From Campylobacteraceae bacterium (GTDB lineage Bacteria; Campylobacterota; Campylobacteria; Campylobacterales; Sulfurovaceae), in NCBI GenBank assembly GCA_027063105.1, contig JAMOSL010000179.1, forward strand, positions 1 through 5,098: 5,098 bases of DNA, written 5' to 3'. Shown piece by piece: positions 4,938 through 5,098 of the stretch. The notes below the pieces were generated by a model. That model did not search any database. It worked only from the letters and a program-made list of their open reading frames with translations, and was not told the DNA's origin. The first letter of the stretch is position 1. Each line of letters opens with the position of its first letter. The translations under genes and the position numbers were made by a program.

Positions 4938-5098
4938 ATGAGTGAAAAGACAAAAGATGAACCTATCGTAGAAGAAGCACCTCAAGAAAAACAAGTTTTA
5001 GAAGAGTTGGAAGAGGAAACATTTTCACTACCTGAAAATGATAATGAACTTGAAAAAGCACAAGCAGAAGCTAGTGAATGGAAAGATAAATTTCTAAG
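4938..5098 (+). CDS. grpE: GrpE, DnaK nucleotide-exchange factor, N-terminal part (partial)
   Basis: The reading frame is open from the ATG at 4938 to the window edge (53 full codons). The sequence starts MSEKTKDEPIVEEAPQEK, a disordered, Glu-rich leader, and then turns into a heptad-like helix NELEKAQAEASEWKDKFL (36-53). In known GrpE proteins a stretch of this kind (ELxxxxAExxxxKDKYLR) directly precedes the conserved ADFEN block, which would begin just past the edge. GrpE releases ADP from DnaK and works with DnaJ in protein folding. In Campylobacterota it usually sits between hrcA and dnaK; here no hrcA lies upstream and the gene has its own promoter. The main alternative is another acidic coiled-coil protein, since the diagnostic core is not in the window. 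Confidence 0.68.
   Translation, partial: MSEKTKDEPIVEEAPQEKQVLEELEEETFSLPENDNELEKAQAEASEWKDKFL

Overview
The window is AT-rich, densely packed bacterial DNA with short spacers, GTG as well as ATG starts and clear Shine-Dalgarno sites. Gene content and protein style (Lys/Asn/Ile-rich proteins, a Bpt-type leucyltransferase, an MnmC-like end, a grpE start) suggest a Campylobacterota member, perhaps Arcobacter- or Sulfurimonas-like. That placement is inferred from style and gene families, not from a marker gene.

Layout from left to right. The C-terminal end of an MnmC-type FAD oxidoreductase (plus strand) runs convergently into bpt (minus strand), the leucyltransferase that tags proteins for N-end-rule decay. 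Their last codons overlap by 12 bases, and an inverted repeat spans both stop codons. A 70-base divergent spacer separates bpt from a tight plus-strand operon. That operon holds a TrmN6-like tRNA adenine methyltransferase, a YkgJ-type cysteine-cluster protein, and an exported TPR protein whose GTG start lies inside the ykgJ-like gene. It meets a minus-strand group head to head with four bases between the stop codons. Read in its own direction, the minus-strand group is a ThiF/MoeB-like E1 adenylyltransferase, a small lipoprotein and RidA. A 191-base divergent spacer then leads to the beginning of grpE. That spacer carries a consensus sigma-70 promoter, a palindrome at the predicted transcription start and HspR-like half sites.

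The first three genes all act on or use tRNA: wobble U34 modification, use of Leu-tRNA as an aminoacyl donor, and A37 methylation. The right side is housekeeping and stress biology: RidA clears reactive enamines and GrpE is the DnaK nucleotide-exchange factor. There is no mobile element, CRISPR array, RNA gene or clear sign of horizontal transfer. I see no convincing new multi-gene system. The least ordinary items are the E1-like protein without zinc or sulfur-transfer cysteines, the grpE control region, and the hairpin across two convergent stop codons.
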